Below, piece by piece: positions 7,632-14,852 of a stretch of DNA of 64,000 bases. The stretch lies in NCBI RefSeq assembly GCF_002356295.1, contig NZ_AP018042.1, forward strand, positions 4,124,361 to 4,188,360, in the 5' to 3' direction. The notes under the pieces are model-generated. The model did not search any database and was not told the origin of the DNA. It saw only the letters and a list, made by a program, of their open reading frames with translations. This DNA comes from Labilibaculum antarcticum. GTDB lineage: Bacteria > Bacteroidota > Bacteroidia > Bacteroidales > Marinifilaceae. The position numbers and the translations under genes are program-made. Position 1 is the stretch's first letter; each line of letters starts with the position of its first letter.

Positions 7632-9002
7632 ATGGCAGGAAAAGGAAAGCTTTTAATTATAGATGACAACGTGGAGCTATTATTTGCTTTGCAATTATTT
7701 CTTAAGCCTCATTTTGCAAAAATAGATACCATTAAGAATCCCAATCAATTGCTTTCACAGCTTGAAGTGGACGAGTATGATGTTTATTTGTTGGACATGA
7801 ATTTTAAGGCAGGAATAAATTCTGGAAATGAAGGTCTATATTGGTTAAATCGAATTTTAGATTTTGATTCGAATGCCTGCGTTGTTCTTATAACAGCTTA
7901 TGGTGATGTAGAATTGGCTGTTAAAGCGATGAAAGAGGGTGCCGTCGATTTTATTCAAAAATCATGGGATGAAAATAAGATTTTATCAACATTACTTTCT
8001 GCTTATAAATTGCGGAATTCGAAACTCGAAATAAAAGGATTAAAGGAAAAACAGAAACAAATCAATCATCAGATTAATAAAAATACTCAATTTGTTAGGG
8101 GGAATTCCAAAGGCATGCTGGACGTTTTTCGAACTGTCGAAAAAGTTGCTGCAACTGAGGCTAATGTTTTAATTACAGGTGAGAATGGAACAGGAAAAGA
8201 GGTAATTGCCAGGGAACTTCATCTGTTATCGCACCGCAAAGATCAGGTGTTTGTAAGTGTTGACTTGGGTTCTTTGAGCGAGAACTTATTCGAAAGTGAA
8301 TTGTTCGGCTCTAAAAAAGGTGCTTTTACCGACGCAAAAGAGGATCGAATGGGGAGATTTGAATTGGCATCAGGAGGGACGCTGTTTTTGGATGAAATCG
8401 GAAATGTTCCCATACATCTGCAAACAAAGTTATTGACAGCCATTCAAAACAAACAGATTGTTCCCGTGGGAGGAAATTCTCCTGTTGAAGTAGACGTTCG
8501 CATACTCGCGGCCACAAATTGTAATTTGCTTGAGATGGCTGCAGATGGTCTGTTTCGGGAAGATTTGTTGTATCGTTTGAATACAATTACGATTGAATTA
8601 CCAACACTGCGAGAACGAATTGATGATATTCCTGAATTGGCTGATTTTTTCCTGCAGAAATATGCCGATCAGTATAATAAAGGAGAATGTACTCTTGAGA
8701 AATCAGCAATAAAGAAACTTTCGCAATATTCATGGCCAGGAAATATTCGCGAATTTCAACACATTATCGAAAAATCAGTTATCTTATCGGACACTAAAAA
8801 ATTATCTGCTTCGGATGTTTTAATTGGAGAGGGATTTCAATTATCTAAAAAAATATTGGATAGTTTTAATTTGACAGATAATGAGAAGTTATTAATTGAG
8901 AAAGCAATAAAGCATACTGGTGGGAATATGAGTCTTGCGGCGAAGGAATTAGGGATAAACCGGTCTACATTATACGATAAAATTAAAAAGTATGATTTAT
9001 AA
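7632..9002 (+). CDS. NtrC-family sigma-54 response regulator
   Basis: A 456-residue response regulator with the full NtrC layout. The receiver domain (1-125) has DD at 11-12, phospho-acceptor Asp55 in LLDMNF and a conserved Lys near 110. The AAA+ domain (about 153-385) has Walker A GENGTGKE at 183, Walker B GGTLFLDEIGN near 248 and arginine-rich sensor motifs. The C-terminal Fis-type helix-turn-helix reads GNMSLAAKELGINRSTLY. The sigma-54 contact loop is GAFTDA (230-235) rather than GAFTGA. The kinase gene overlaps its end by 11 bases. The divergent ABC exporter with a -24/-12 element is the likely target. What it senses is unknown. Confidence 0.92.
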   Translation: MAGKGKLLIIDDNVELLFALQLFLKPHFAKIDTIKNPNQLLSQLEVDEYDVYLLDMNFKAGINSGNEGLYWLNRILDFDSNACVVLITAYGDVELAVKAMKEGAVDFIQKSWDENKILSTLLSAYKLRNSKLEIKGLKEKQKQINHQINKNTQFVRGNSKGMLDVFRTVEKVAATEANVLITGENGTGKEVIARELHLLSHRKDQVFVSVDLGSLSENLFESELFGSKKGAFTDAKEDRMGRFELASGGTLFLDEIGNVPIHLQTKLLTAIQNKQIVPVGGNSPVEVDVRILAATNCNLLEMAADGLFREDLLYRLNTITIELPTLRERIDDIPELADFFLQKYADQYNKGECTLEKSAIKKLSQYSWPGNIREFQHIIEKSVILSDTKKLSASDVLIGEGFQLSKKILDSFNLTDNEKLLIEKAIKHTGGNMSLAAKELGINRSTLYDKIKKYDL

Positions 9003-10341
9003 AAGATTTTATGTTTGGATGGTTGTTCAAATTATTTTGATATCCCTTACGCCGGTTTTGTTTTGGTTCACACTCTCAAAAGAGTACATGGTGGTAACGA
9101 CCTTTAGTCTTTTTGCTTTATGGATTTTACAAATTGGATATCTTATTTTTTATATCAATAAAACAAATCGCGATTTGTCCAGATTCTTTTCTGCCTTTCA
9201 GTATCAAGATTCTACATTGGTATTTAATGAGCAAAAACAAGACAAAGCATTCCAAAATCTGCATCACAGTTTCAATCGTATTATCAATGCATTTGGAAAG
9301 GTGAAGATTGAAAAAGAGAAGGATTTTATTTTCTTTCAAAACACGGTAGAGCTGGTGGGAGTTGGATTGTTGGCGTTTGATCACAACGGAAATGTGCGAT
9401 TGTGCAATAAGGCTTTTAAGGATCTGTTTTTGGTTAAAGAATTTCAGAACATTTCAGAATTGGATTGTATTGAAGAAGAGTTTCCTGATTTTTTACTTAG
9501 AGTAAAGACGGGAACACAAAACCTGAGGAGATATTTGGTGAAAAGTCGAATTTTGAAATTGGCAGTTAAGGCAGTCGATTTTCGATTGGAAGAGGATTGC
9601 ATAAAATTGATTGCTTTTCAGGATATAAAAAATGCAATTGACAAGGGGGAAATGGATGCGATGCATAAATTAATTCGGGTGTTCACACATGAAATTATGA
9701 ATTCGGTGAGTCCTATCTCTATGTTATCGGGAAGTTTAATTGATTTGTATGAGAAAAATGGTGATCAACCATGTAAGGAAATATTGAGCGATGGCGCTAT
9801 TTCAAATACTTTAATGGGATTGAAAACCATTCGCAAAAGGAGCAAAGGCTTAATGACTTTTGTTGATGGGTACAAAAATTTAACACAGCTACCTAAACCT
9901 CATTTTGAATTGCTCTCAGTTAAGAAATTGTTTTCGCATATCGATACTCTATTTAAGGAAGAGTTTAAATCAGAAAATATTGAGTTTACAACCCATTTGT
10001 ATGATTCTGAGCAGGAGCTAATTGCAGATGAGAAACTAATTTCACAAGTATTGATCAATTTGATTCGCAATTCGATAGAGGCACTAGAGAATACGGAATC
10101 TAAATCAATTTCTATTTCGACAGGACAAGGAAACCCCGTTAATTTTATTATTGTTCGGGATAATGGCAAGGGAATTCCTGATGATGTTATTGATACTGTT
10201 TTTACACCCTTTTTTACGACAAAGGAGAAAGGGTCGGGAATAGGATTAAATCTCTCCAGACAAATTATGAGCTTGCATGGTGGTACAGTATCTGTTCGGT
10301 CAAAACCAGATCGATTAACAGAGTTTTCTCTTCAGTTTTAG
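8992..10341 (+). CDS. Membrane sensor histidine kinase (NtrB-like)
   Basis: A 449-residue histidine kinase whose ATG lies inside the last codons of the response-regulator gene (11-base overlap), so the pair is translationally coupled. Two helices at about 8-28 and 34-54 have almost no periplasmic loop between them, suggesting sensing in the membrane or cytosol. A PAS-like region follows (about 115-215). The phospho-acceptor is His233 in FTHEIMNS. The ATPase domain shows the N-box INLIRNSIEAL, G1 DNGKGIP, F-box FTPFFTTK and G2 GSGIGLNLS. It should phosphorylate the adjacent NtrC-type regulator. The signal is not indicated by sequence; an envelope or membrane stress cue is a guess. Confidence 0.92.
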   Translation: MIYKRFYVWMVVQIILISLTPVLFWFTLSKEYMVVTTFSLFALWILQIGYLIFYINKTNRDLSRFFSAFQYQDSTLVFNEQKQDKAFQNLHHSFNRIINAFGKVKIEKEKDFIFFQNTVELVGVGLLAFDHNGNVRLCNKAFKDLFLVKEFQNISELDCIEEEFPDFLLRVKTGTQNLRRYLVKSRILKLAVKAVDFRLEEDCIKLIAFQDIKNAIDKGEMDAMHKLIRVFTHEIMNSVSPISMLSGSLIDLYEKNGDQPCKEILSDGAISNTLMGLKTIRKRSKGLMTFVDGYKNLTQLPKPHFELLSVKKLFSHIDTLFKEEFKSENIEFTTHLYDSEQELIADEKLISQVLINLIRNSIEALENTESKSISISTGQGNPVNFIIVRDNGKGIPDDVIDTVFTPFFTTKEKGSGIGLNLSRQIMSLHGGTVSVRSKPDRLTEFSLQF

Positions 10342-10392
10342 TCCTGTAAATCGAATAGTAAGAGTGTTTTAAAATTGGAAATGCCTGAAAAT

Positions 10393-10779
10393 TTATTGCG
10401 GAAAAAAAGCGGGATTTATATTGCTATACTTTAGTTCATCCAGATTTATTCGGCTAATCTTTTCATCCAAAGTTTGAAGTAGATCATTTAATTTGCTGCA
10501 AGGATATTCAGGACACTCTGCACAGGTAGTGTATGATTTCTTTCGGGCACAATCCCTAACCTGGCATTCTGCGCAATGTCGAAATTTTTTGCCCCATGGC
10601 TCATGACATCCCTTGCAGGTTATTTCGCAAGCTTCATACTTATTTTCTTTATCTGACCAAAGTTCTGCAATCTTTATTCGTACAATGGCCTGATTTTTTT
10701 TTGTTGCCACATAAGCAGGACAAGTTGAACAGTTAACTCCGCAGTAGGCTATTTTATCTTTCTCCTGAATTTTTCCCAT
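10393..10779 (-). CDS. DUF3795 cysteine-rich protein
   Basis: A 128-residue cytosolic protein with the DUF3795 pattern: YCGVNCSTCPAYVATKKN near the N-terminus, then CEITCKGCHEPWG, HCAECQVRDCARKK and TCAECPEYPCSKL. The twelve or so cysteines are in pairs and probably bind metal. No function is established for the family. It is convergent with the kinase gene (51 bases between stops) and stands alone on its strand. Confidence 0.8.
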   Translation of the reverse strand: MGKIQEKDKIAYCGVNCSTCPAYVATKKNQAIVRIKIAELWSDKENKYEACEITCKGCHEPWGKKFRHCAECQVRDCARKKSYTTCAECPEYPCSKLNDLLQTLDEKISRINLDELKYSNINPAFFPQ

Positions 10780-10991
10780 TTTAGCACTGAGGTTTTTTAC
10801 TTCATGATTCTCTTCACTCGATCTTCAATTACAGAATTATATCTTTAAATATAAGGAAGATATTGAAGTTTTCAAGATGTTTTAAAGCTTATTGATTATA
10901 AATTAAACGGGAGTGTTTTGCTCTTTGGGTCGAGAAAAAGAAATGCGGTTTTATGCATGTAGTTTCAACTTTTTGGTTGAAAAACAGGCAT

Positions 10992-11023
10992 CAAAAAATC
11001 CCCAAAGATTTCTCATTGGGGAT
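10992..11023 (-). terminator. Intrinsic terminator after DUF2892 gene
   Basis: On the minus strand ATCCCCAA and TTGGGGAT form an 8-bp stem around a short loop, followed by a run of six U. It lies 22 bases past the DUF2892 stop and probably ends the SRPBCC-SRPBCC-DUF2892 unit. Confidence 0.8.
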
Positions 11024-11044
11024 GTACTATTTTTAAAGATAATC

Positions 11045-11260
11045 TTATTTCTTTTGCTCTTTAACTTTGCATGTGTTAATGCCAAAAAGTCCGTAAGGAG
11101 GGCAGCTCCCAACAAGGCTTGTAATAAGGAACATGCCTGCAATTATTAAAGCTACAATTCCAATAGTTCCTGTAATGATATTCATAAAATAAAGGATTGC
11201 TAGAATAAGAGCTACAATTACTCTTAAAATACGATCAATCTTACCCATGTTTTTTTTCAT
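11045..11260 (-). CDS. YgaP-like DUF2892 membrane protein
   Basis: A 71-residue protein with two hydrophobic segments (about 13-29 and 32-50) and the sequence CPPYGLFGINTC, matching DUF2892, the small membrane module found in E. coli YgaP. In YgaP it is linked to a rhodanese domain; here it stands alone. It follows the SRPBCC gene by 12 bases on the same strand. Function unknown. Confidence 0.82.
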   Translation of the reverse strand: MKKNMGKIDRILRVIVALILAILYFMNIITGTIGIVALIIAGMFLITSLVGSCPPYGLFGINTCKVKEQKK

Positions 11261-11272
11261 AGTCTGTTACGT

Positions 11273-11830
11273 TTAGTTGACAATATCAATTTCGTTTATT
11301 GGTTCAATAAATATAGCTTGTTTTTCTGCAAAAGTTGTAAAGCGTGCTAAATTGGTTCCATCAACTTCCTGAAAGCTTTTGGTGAAAAATAGAAACAAGG
11401 ATTTAGCAAATGGATTGGTTCCTTCAATAGAATAGTGTGCAATTATTTTAGTGCCATTTTCTGATTCTGAGAATGTAAAATGGTTGTATTTGTGCATCCA
11501 TCCAGCTACGAATTCCGTTTCAACCATTTCGTTTTCTTTATAATCCGTCAGTGTTTCTATTAATTCGACAATTTTCCCATCATTGTCTACCATCATTTTG
11601 TATCTACTTCCAATTCTGTTCTCCGTTTCGGTGATTGGTTCAAAACTTTGAACTTCAGTAAGCCATTCCGAAAGTCGGTTGTGATCATTGAATAATTGAA
11701 AAACCTCTGCTAAGGGACGATTAATTGTGGTTTCAAGTTGATATTCTTGTTTGTTTAGGAAAAGACCAAGTGTAATGAAGGTTAGAATTGCAACAAGCAA
11801 TATAATACCCGATTTTTTTAAGGTTCTCAT
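11273..11830 (-). CDS. SRPBCC/polyketide-cyclase-like protein, membrane anchored
   Basis: About 185 residues with the helix-grip (START/Bet v 1-like) fold expected of SRPBCC proteins. The region YQLETTINRPLAEVFQLFND and the later ENGTKIIAHYSI support this. An N-terminal hydrophobic segment (GIILLVAILTFITLGLFL) suggests a signal anchor. The longer frame starting at 11902 would overlap the upstream gene by 68 bases. The ATG at 11830, four bases after the upstream stop, gives MRTLKKSG and the same architecture as the neighbour. Such proteins bind small hydrophobic ligands; the ligand is unknown. Confidence 0.78.
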   Translation of the reverse strand: MRTLKKSGIILLVAILTFITLGLFLNKQEYQLETTINRPLAEVFQLFNDHNRLSEWLTEVQSFEPITETENRIGSRYKMMVDNDGKIVELIETLTDYKENEMVETEFVAGWMHKYNHFTFSESENGTKIIAHYSIEGTNPFAKSLFLFFTKSFQEVDGTNLARFTTFAEKQAIFIEPINEIDIVN

Positions 11831-11834
11831 GAAT

Positions 11835-12359
11835 TTATTTTTCGATGAATGATTTAAAATCAGCCAATCCCTTTTCGAAATCTGGCCCAATGGCTTTATC
11901 AATATTCATAAATACCATCATTAAGGTTGTTGGAAATGTATTGTTTCCCTTGAATCCCCAGGTAACTTCGGTTCCTTCTGCAACTCGTTTGATTGCAAAA
12001 AAACCGGTACTGGTCGATTCAAATGGTTTTAAAAAACGAAGTTCTGTTTCAATATAAGAGGTGGGTTCTATTTTGGTAATTTCTTGTTCTCCTTCTCCAA
12101 CCTCCTTATTTCCTATCCAGTGTGAAGTCGAACCAAGCTCACCATCAGTTCCATTGTATTCAACAATCATATCTGGGTCTTTAGAACCCCATGGAGACCA
12201 AACCTGTTGGTCTTTTAGAGAGCAAAGACTTTTGAAGACTGTGTCGATATTGGCTGAAACTACAATTTTTCTTTCAACATGGTAAGTTTTAGGGGCAATA
12301 AAATGAATAATAGCCACCAAGAGGCCAAGTCCAAGTAGAATGTAAAGCAAAATTTTCAT
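11835..12359 (-). CDS. SRPBCC/polyketide-cyclase-like protein, membrane anchored
   Basis: A 174-residue SRPBCC protein: one N-terminal helix (ILLYILLGLGLLVAIIHFI), then HVERKIVVSANIDTVFKSLC and the conserved region VWSPWGSKDPDM. This is the pattern of the polyketide cyclase/dehydrase-like family. It precedes a second, divergent SRPBCC gene by four bases, so the pair is probably an old duplication with diverged ligand pockets. Pathway not known. Confidence 0.82.
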   Translation of the reverse strand: MKILLYILLGLGLLVAIIHFIAPKTYHVERKIVVSANIDTVFKSLCSLKDQQVWSPWGSKDPDMIVEYNGTDGELGSTSHWIGNKEVGEGEQEITKIEPTSYIETELRFLKPFESTSTGFFAIKRVAEGTEVTWGFKGNNTFPTTLMMVFMNIDKAIGPDFEKGLADFKSFIEK

Positions 12360-12472
12360 GGTGTAAGGTTTTGGTTAGTAGTTACCTGGTTAGTGTGGTA
12401 ATGCAATTTTATTAAGCTTTAAACATGATTTACTAAAGATAGGGAATTTTCATTTTTAATTTGGAATGATTC

Positions 12473-12506
12473 AAAAAAAAAGAGTCCTGTTCAAGAGGAC
12501 TCTTTT
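12473..12506 (-). terminator. Intrinsic terminator after asnA
   Basis: On the minus strand AGAGTCCT and AGGACTCT form an 8-bp stem with a 7-base loop, followed by a run of nine U. It lies 17 bases past the asnA stop. Confidence 0.9.
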
Positions 12507-12522
12507 GTAATTCGTATTGCTG

Positions 12523-13560
12523 TTATAGAAAGATAATGCCGGCTTTTTTACAGGCATCCCTTAATTCATCAGGCCAAATACTTGACTGCACTTCCCCAAT
12601 ATGAGCTTTTTGTAACAGGAACATACACAATCTTGATTGACCAATTCCACCGCCAATAGAATAAGGGAGTTTTCCTGCAAGAAGCTTTTTGTGGAACATA
12701 AGATCTTTTCTTTTTTCTTCGCCACAAATTTTTAATTGCAATTTTAATGCTTCTTCATCAACTCGAATTCCCATGGAAGAAATTTCAAATGATTGCTCAA
12801 GTATAGGATTCCAAAGTAAAATGTCACCATTCAAACCATGATATCCATTTGAGCTCGGTGTTGTCCAGTCATCATAGTCGGGAGCTCTGCCGTCATGAGG
12901 TTCTCCGTTTGCAAGCTCACCACCAATCCCGATAATAAATACAGCACCAAATTCTTTGCTTATTTTAGTTTCACGTTCTTTGGGTGTCAAATCAGGATAT
13001 TGCGCCAATAATTCCTCAGAATGAATGAATGTTATTTCTTCCGGAAGAATTGGCTGAAGAGGTGCATGATACTCGCTTAAAACATATTCTGTTCTTTTAA
13101 GCGAAGCATATATTTGCTTTACTGTTTGCTTCAGGAAATCTAACTTGCGGTCGGCTTTTGTTATTGATTTTTCCCAATCCCATTGATCTACATAAATGGA
13201 ATGAATATTAGTGAACTCTTCATCAGGACGAAGGGCATTCATGTCTGTGTATATCCCTTTGCCGGTAGGAATATCTAGTTCTCCCAACATAAAGCGTTTC
13301 CACTTTGCAAGAGAATGAACCACTTCCGCTGTCTGATCATCTAAGCCTTTAATTGGAAATGACACAGGGCGTTCAATACCATTCAAATCATCATTAAGTC
13401 CTGTTCCTTTCATTACAACCATAGGTGCTGTAACTCTTCGTAATTTTAATTCAGCAGCCAAATGCAATTGAAATTGATCTTTAATAAATTTAATGGCTTT
13501 TTCTGTTGCATCAAGATCCAATGTGCTTTGGTAATCTTTTGGGATAAATAAGTTTTTCAT
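12523..13560 (-). CDS. asnA: Aspartate--ammonia ligase (asparagine synthetase A)
   Basis: A 345-residue AsnA, making asparagine from aspartate, ammonia and ATP in the cytosol. It resembles class II tRNA synthetases. Diagnostic stretches include LRRVTAPMVVMKGTGLNDDL, FPIKGLDDQTAEVVHSLAKW, MNALRPDEEFTNIHSIYVDQ and the C-terminal PYSIGGGIGQSRLCMFLL. The longest frame begins at a GTG at 13671, but this adds 37 residues not expected in AsnA and crosses a terminator-like hairpin. The ATG at 13560 (MKNLFIPKDYQ) fits the family. A leader of about 320 bases upstream contains two asparagine-rich peptides and two terminators, so the gene is very likely controlled by asparagine-dependent attenuation. Confidence 0.95.
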   Translation of the reverse strand: MKNLFIPKDYQSTLDLDATEKAIKFIKDQFQLHLAAELKLRRVTAPMVVMKGTGLNDDLNGIERPVSFPIKGLDDQTAEVVHSLAKWKRFMLGELDIPTGKGIYTDMNALRPDEEFTNIHSIYVDQWDWEKSITKADRKLDFLKQTVKQIYASLKRTEYVLSEYHAPLQPILPEEITFIHSEELLAQYPDLTPKERETKISKEFGAVFIIGIGGELANGEPHDGRAPDYDDWTTPSSNGYHGLNGDILLWNPILEQSFEISSMGIRVDEEALKLQLKICGEEKRKDLMFHKKLLAGKLPYSIGGGIGQSRLCMFLLQKAHIGEVQSSIWPDELRDACKKAGIIFL

Positions 13561-13609
13561 TTGTGGTAAATTTTGATAATGAGGAGTTTTCCTCAAGTTA
13601 GATTGATTC

Positions 13610-13640
13610 AAAAAAAAACCTTTCTCGTTGATAAGAAGGG
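13610..13640 (-). terminator. Leader terminator 2 (attenuator) of asnA
   Basis: On the minus strand a stem of CCTTCTT with GAGAAAGG (one bulged A, one G-U pair) is followed by nine U, 50 bases before the asnA ATG. It is weaker than terminator 1. The 3' arm GAGAAAGG occurs again at 13662-13669, overlapping the stop of leader peptide 2. That copy could capture the 5' arm and prevent termination. Confidence 0.65.
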
Positions 13641-13667
13641 CTGATATATGTATAACAATATCCTTTC

Positions 13668-13721
13668 TCACCCAAGAGGAGAAATATTATTGATGTTATT
13701 ATTTTGAAATTGCTTGTTCAT
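13668..13721 (-). CDS. Asparagine-rich leader peptide 2 of asnA
   Basis: A 17-codon frame from ATG 13721 to TGA 13668 encodes MNKQFQNNNINNISPLG, with 6 Asn in 17 residues, five of them in the cluster NNNINN. It begins nine bases past the U-run of terminator 1, so it is transcribed only if that terminator is read through. Its last bases and stop overlap a GAGAAAGG copy that matches the 3' arm of terminator 2. The last Asn codon ends about 16 bases before that segment, as attenuation needs. No function other than sensing charged tRNA-Asn is likely. Confidence 0.75.
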   Translation of the reverse strand: MNKQFQNNNINNISPLG

Positions 13722-13729
13722 GTACAGGT

Positions 13730-13761
13730 AAAAAAAAAGCCTTCCCGAATTGGGAAGGCTT
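13730..13761 (-). terminator. Leader terminator 1 (attenuator) of asnA
   Basis: On the minus strand AAGCCTTCCC and GGGAAGGCTT form a perfect 10-bp stem with a 5-base loop, followed by a run of U. It lies in the untranslated leader of asnA, not at the end of any gene, about 25 bases after leader peptide 1. The 5' arm can instead pair with GGGAAGCTT at 13790-13798 inside leader peptide 1, giving an antiterminator with one bulged base. Confidence 0.85.
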
Positions 13762-13785
13762 GGTAATTGAATATTTTTATTTATT

Positions 13786-13863
13786 CTATAAGCTTCCCGA
13801 TTTCAATGAATAATTATTCATCAAATTATTGAAAAGATTATTGAAATTAAATTTTTGGTTCAT
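13786..13863 (-). CDS. Asparagine-rich leader peptide 1 of asnA
   Basis: A 25-codon frame from ATG 13863 to TAG 13786 begins MNQKFNFNNLFNNLMNNY. It has 8 Asn in 25 residues (positions 2, 6, 8, 9, 12, 13, 16 and 17), including three Asn pairs. It is downstream of a good promoter match and upstream of a perfect terminator. Codons 21-25 contain GGGAAGCTT, a near copy of the terminator 3' arm. A ribosome stalled on Asn codons would leave that segment free to form the antiterminator; one reaching the stop would cover it. This is the classic arrangement of amino-acid attenuation. Confidence 0.85.
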   Translation of the reverse strand: MNQKFNFNNLFNNLMNNYSLKSGSL

Positions 13864-13884
13864 TTTGGATGAGTTTTACTTTGG

Positions 13885-13915
13885 CTAAAGTAGAAATTTT
13901 AATTGAATCAGCAAA
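13885..13915 (-). promoter_or_regulatory. Promoter of the asnA leader
   Basis: On the minus strand TTTG at 13915-13912, a 19-base spacer and TACTTTAG at 13892-13885 match the Bacteroidota -33/-7 pattern (TTTG, TAnnTTTG) with one mismatch. Transcription would begin near 13879, about 16 bases before leader peptide 1. Confidence 0.65.
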
Positions 13916-14090
13916 AAATTCTTGTTTTTCTTACGGTTAAATGAATTTTGGCAGGATAAGGTTTTGTTTTACACCTTTTTAATTAGTCTGATGTGCAAAT
14001 GAAAATATCTTTTAAATTTTTCATGGAATTATTTTGAGATCAATTCAAAATAAGTAAATTTACTTCATAATAATTTAAATTTCTTAAGTA

Positions 14091-14282
14091 ATGCCTACAG
14101 GTACAGTAAAATTTTTTAACGAATCCAAGGGATTCGGATTCATTAAGAACAGCGAAACAGGAGAAGATCTCTTTGTTCATGTAACAGGATTAATTGACAA
14201 AATTAATGAGGATGACGAAGTAACTTTTGACCTTGTTGAAGGAAAAAAAGGAATGAACGCGGTTAATGTAAAAATTAACTAA
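14091..14282 (+). CDS. Cold-shock domain protein
   Basis: A 63-residue single cold-shock domain, a cytosolic RNA/ssDNA-binding protein. RNP1 is KGFGFIKN (about residues 14-21) and RNP2 is DLFVHVTG. Length and start (MPTGTVKFFNESKGFGF) are those of the CspA family. It is transcribed away from asnA; about 227 bases separate its ATG from leader peptide 1. It has its own terminator, so it is probably monocistronic. Confidence 0.95.
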   Translation: MPTGTVKFFNESKGFGFIKNSETGEDLFVHVTGLIDKINEDDEVTFDLVEGKKGMNAVNVKIN

Positions 14283-14308
14283 GTCGGAATAAAATATTTT
14301 TCCTTAGT

Positions 14309-14337
14309 AAAGCTCAATGTAATGTTGAGCTTTTTTT
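14309..14337 (+). terminator. Intrinsic terminator after cold-shock gene
   Basis: agctcaa and ttgagct form a stem around a 7-base loop, followed by seven T. It lies 27 bases past the stop. Confidence 0.88.
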
Positions 14338-14422
14338 GTGCACTACATTTCACCTTTACGGGTAATAAAGAATATTAATCAAGGAAACTTTTCCTTTGAC
14401 TTTTTCTAATTGCAGATTATAT

Positions 14423-14430
14423 TAATTTTG
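14423..14430 (+). promoter_or_regulatory. -7 element before the menaquinone operon
   Basis: TAATTTTG matches TAnnTTTG and ends four bases before the ATG at 14435. No clear -33 TTG lies at the right distance. If used, the transcript would start at or next to the start codon. Confidence 0.4.
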
Positions 14431-14434
14431 TAGG

Positions 14435-14851
14435 ATGATCAATGAAATAGAAACACTGGTTGGGCTAAATAAGATGTGCTCGGATACATTAATGGAGCAC
14501 TTGGGTATTGTTTACACTGAAGTAGGAGAAAACTACTTAGTTGCAGAAATGCAGGTAACACCTAATCATTGGCAACCGATGAAAATTTTACACGGTGGTG
14601 CAATACTTGCATTGGCCGAATCTGTTGGGAGTGCTTTATCAGTAATTAAGACCGATGTGGAAAAATTCGATGTGAAAGGAATGGAGATTAATGCCAATCA
14701 CATTAGAAGCACACGAACCGGGATTATAACAGCAAAGGCACATTTCATTCATAAAGGAAGCTTGACTCACGTTGTTGAAGTGAATATCCTAAATGAAGAT
14801 GAAAAGTTGATTTCGGTGTGCCGAATAACCAATGTGATATTAAAAAAATAA
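14435..14851 (+). CDS. menI: Hotdog-fold thioesterase, likely DHNA-CoA thioesterase
   Basis: A 138-residue hotdog thioesterase of the PaaI/YdiI type. The catalytic region is HWQPMKILHGGAILALAESV, with the HGG loop and the conserved Glu of the family. As first gene of a menaquinone operon it most likely hydrolyses 1,4-dihydroxy-2-naphthoyl-CoA to DHNA, the step before MenA. The next gene, menF, starts two bases after its stop. An internal ATG at 14474 (MCSDTLMEHLGI) is an alternative start, since the best-conserved part of the family begins there. The symbol rests on operon context as much as on sequence. Confidence 0.75.
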   Translation: MINEIETLVGLNKMCSDTLMEHLGIVYTEVGENYLVAEMQVTPNHWQPMKILHGGAILALAESVGSALSVIKTDVEKFDVKGMEINANHIRSTRTGIITAKAHFIHKGSLTHVVEVNILNEDEKLISVCRITNVILKK

Positions 14852-14852
14852 A

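Noticed and set aside
7465-7656. Small plus-strand frame before the response regulator
   Set aside because: It covers the sigma-54 element and the palindrome and overlaps the regulator start; it has no family match.
10913-11149. Plus-strand frame opposite the DUF2892 gene
   Set aside because: It lies antisense to a recognised gene and its terminator and has no family match.
13561-13671. N-terminal extension of AsnA from a GTG at 13671
   Set aside because: It would add 37 residues not typical of AsnA and run through leader terminator 2; the ATG at 13560 fits the family start.
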